Of a stretch of DNA of 5,255 nucleotides, positions 5,207 to 5,255 are shown in pieces. The notes beneath the pieces were generated by a model. It was not told where the DNA came from. It made no database searches and worked only from the letters and a program-made list of their open reading frames with translations. Each line of letters starts with the position of its first letter. The first letter of the stretch is position 1. The position numbers were made by a program, and so were the translations under genes. This stretch comes from Chlorobiota bacterium (GTDB lineage: Bacteria > Bacteroidota > Bacteroidia > Flavobacteriales > Flavobacteriaceae): positions 1-5,255 of the forward strand of contig JAADEB010000155.1 in assembly GCA_013153655.1 (NCBI GenBank). The letters run 5' to 3'.

Positions 5207-5255
5207 TTCTACATAATGAAGTAAGTCAAAGTAGTTCATACCGTGTTCCGCAGCA

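Larger units (their letters stand above)
4651..5255. other. Non-coding repeat-rich region downstream of hemD
   Basis: About 600 bases without a credible gene on either strand; frames are short and broken by the many TTAA/TAAA words. Composition drops to AT-rich with long A runs (eight A at 4786-4793). From 4651 to about 4870 I see only a weak inverted repeat (CCGAA 4677-4681 with TTCGG 4694-4698) and an isolated octamer-like GGTTAAAC at 4796-4803. From 4871 on, the stretch is almost wholly small repeats: three octamer arrays, one hexamer run, one perfect hairpin and dispersed-repeat copies, each listed separately. The last 49 bases show nothing I can name. Confidence 0.75.

Noticed and set aside
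5162..5239. 25-codon minus-strand frame with GDCFAP and SARNDG
   Set aside because: This is the known kind of spurious peptide obtained by translating the GTCATTGCGAG-type dispersed repeat.

Overview
The window reads as chromosomal DNA from a member of the Bacteroidota, most likely a Bacteroidales bacterium of moderate GC content. Four things support this. A DUF4271 membrane protein is directly followed by a Bacteroidetes-type uroporphyrinogen-III synthase homologue. The M13 peptidase is a lipoprotein. No start codon has a Shine-Dalgarno site. Two TATCTTTG boxes match the Bacteroidetes -7 consensus TAnnTTTG. The species cannot be named from the sequence alone.

Layout, all genes on the + strand. 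Positions 3-209 are the 3' end of an AAA ATPase/DUF4143 gene. Positions 210-417 are an AT-rich gap with a set of overlapping inverted repeats just after the first gene and a -7 box at 388-395. Four tightly packed genes follow: an M13 (neprilysin/PepO-like) zinc metallopeptidase lipoprotein (418-2499), a WecG/TagA/CpsF family (GT26) glycosyltransferase (2500-3270), a six-helix DUF4271 membrane protein (3257-3862) and a HemD homologue (3868-4650). They abut with a gap of 0, an overlap of 14 and a gap of 5 bases, so they look like one transcription unit. A second TATCTTTG box inside the DUF4271 gene could give hemD its own start.

Positions 4651-5255 hold no credible gene. This stretch is a cluster of small repeats: three arrays of a degenerate 8-base unit (consensus about KATTNAAC), a run of GTTAAR hexamers, a perfect TCCGCC/GGCGGA hairpin, and one or two copies of a GTCATTGCGAG...GAAGCAATCTC-type dispersed repeat.

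The genes do not form an obvious pathway. The peptidase should act in the cell envelope, the glycosyltransferase at the inner face of the cytoplasmic membrane on a lipid-linked sugar, DUF4271 has no known function, and HemD would act on tetrapyrroles in the cytosol. I see no defence system, mobile element with genes, CRISPR array or RNA gene. The least explained parts are the octamer arrays downstream of hemD, the promoter-like box embedded in the conserved DUF4271 motif, and the alternative hairpins at 211-249.
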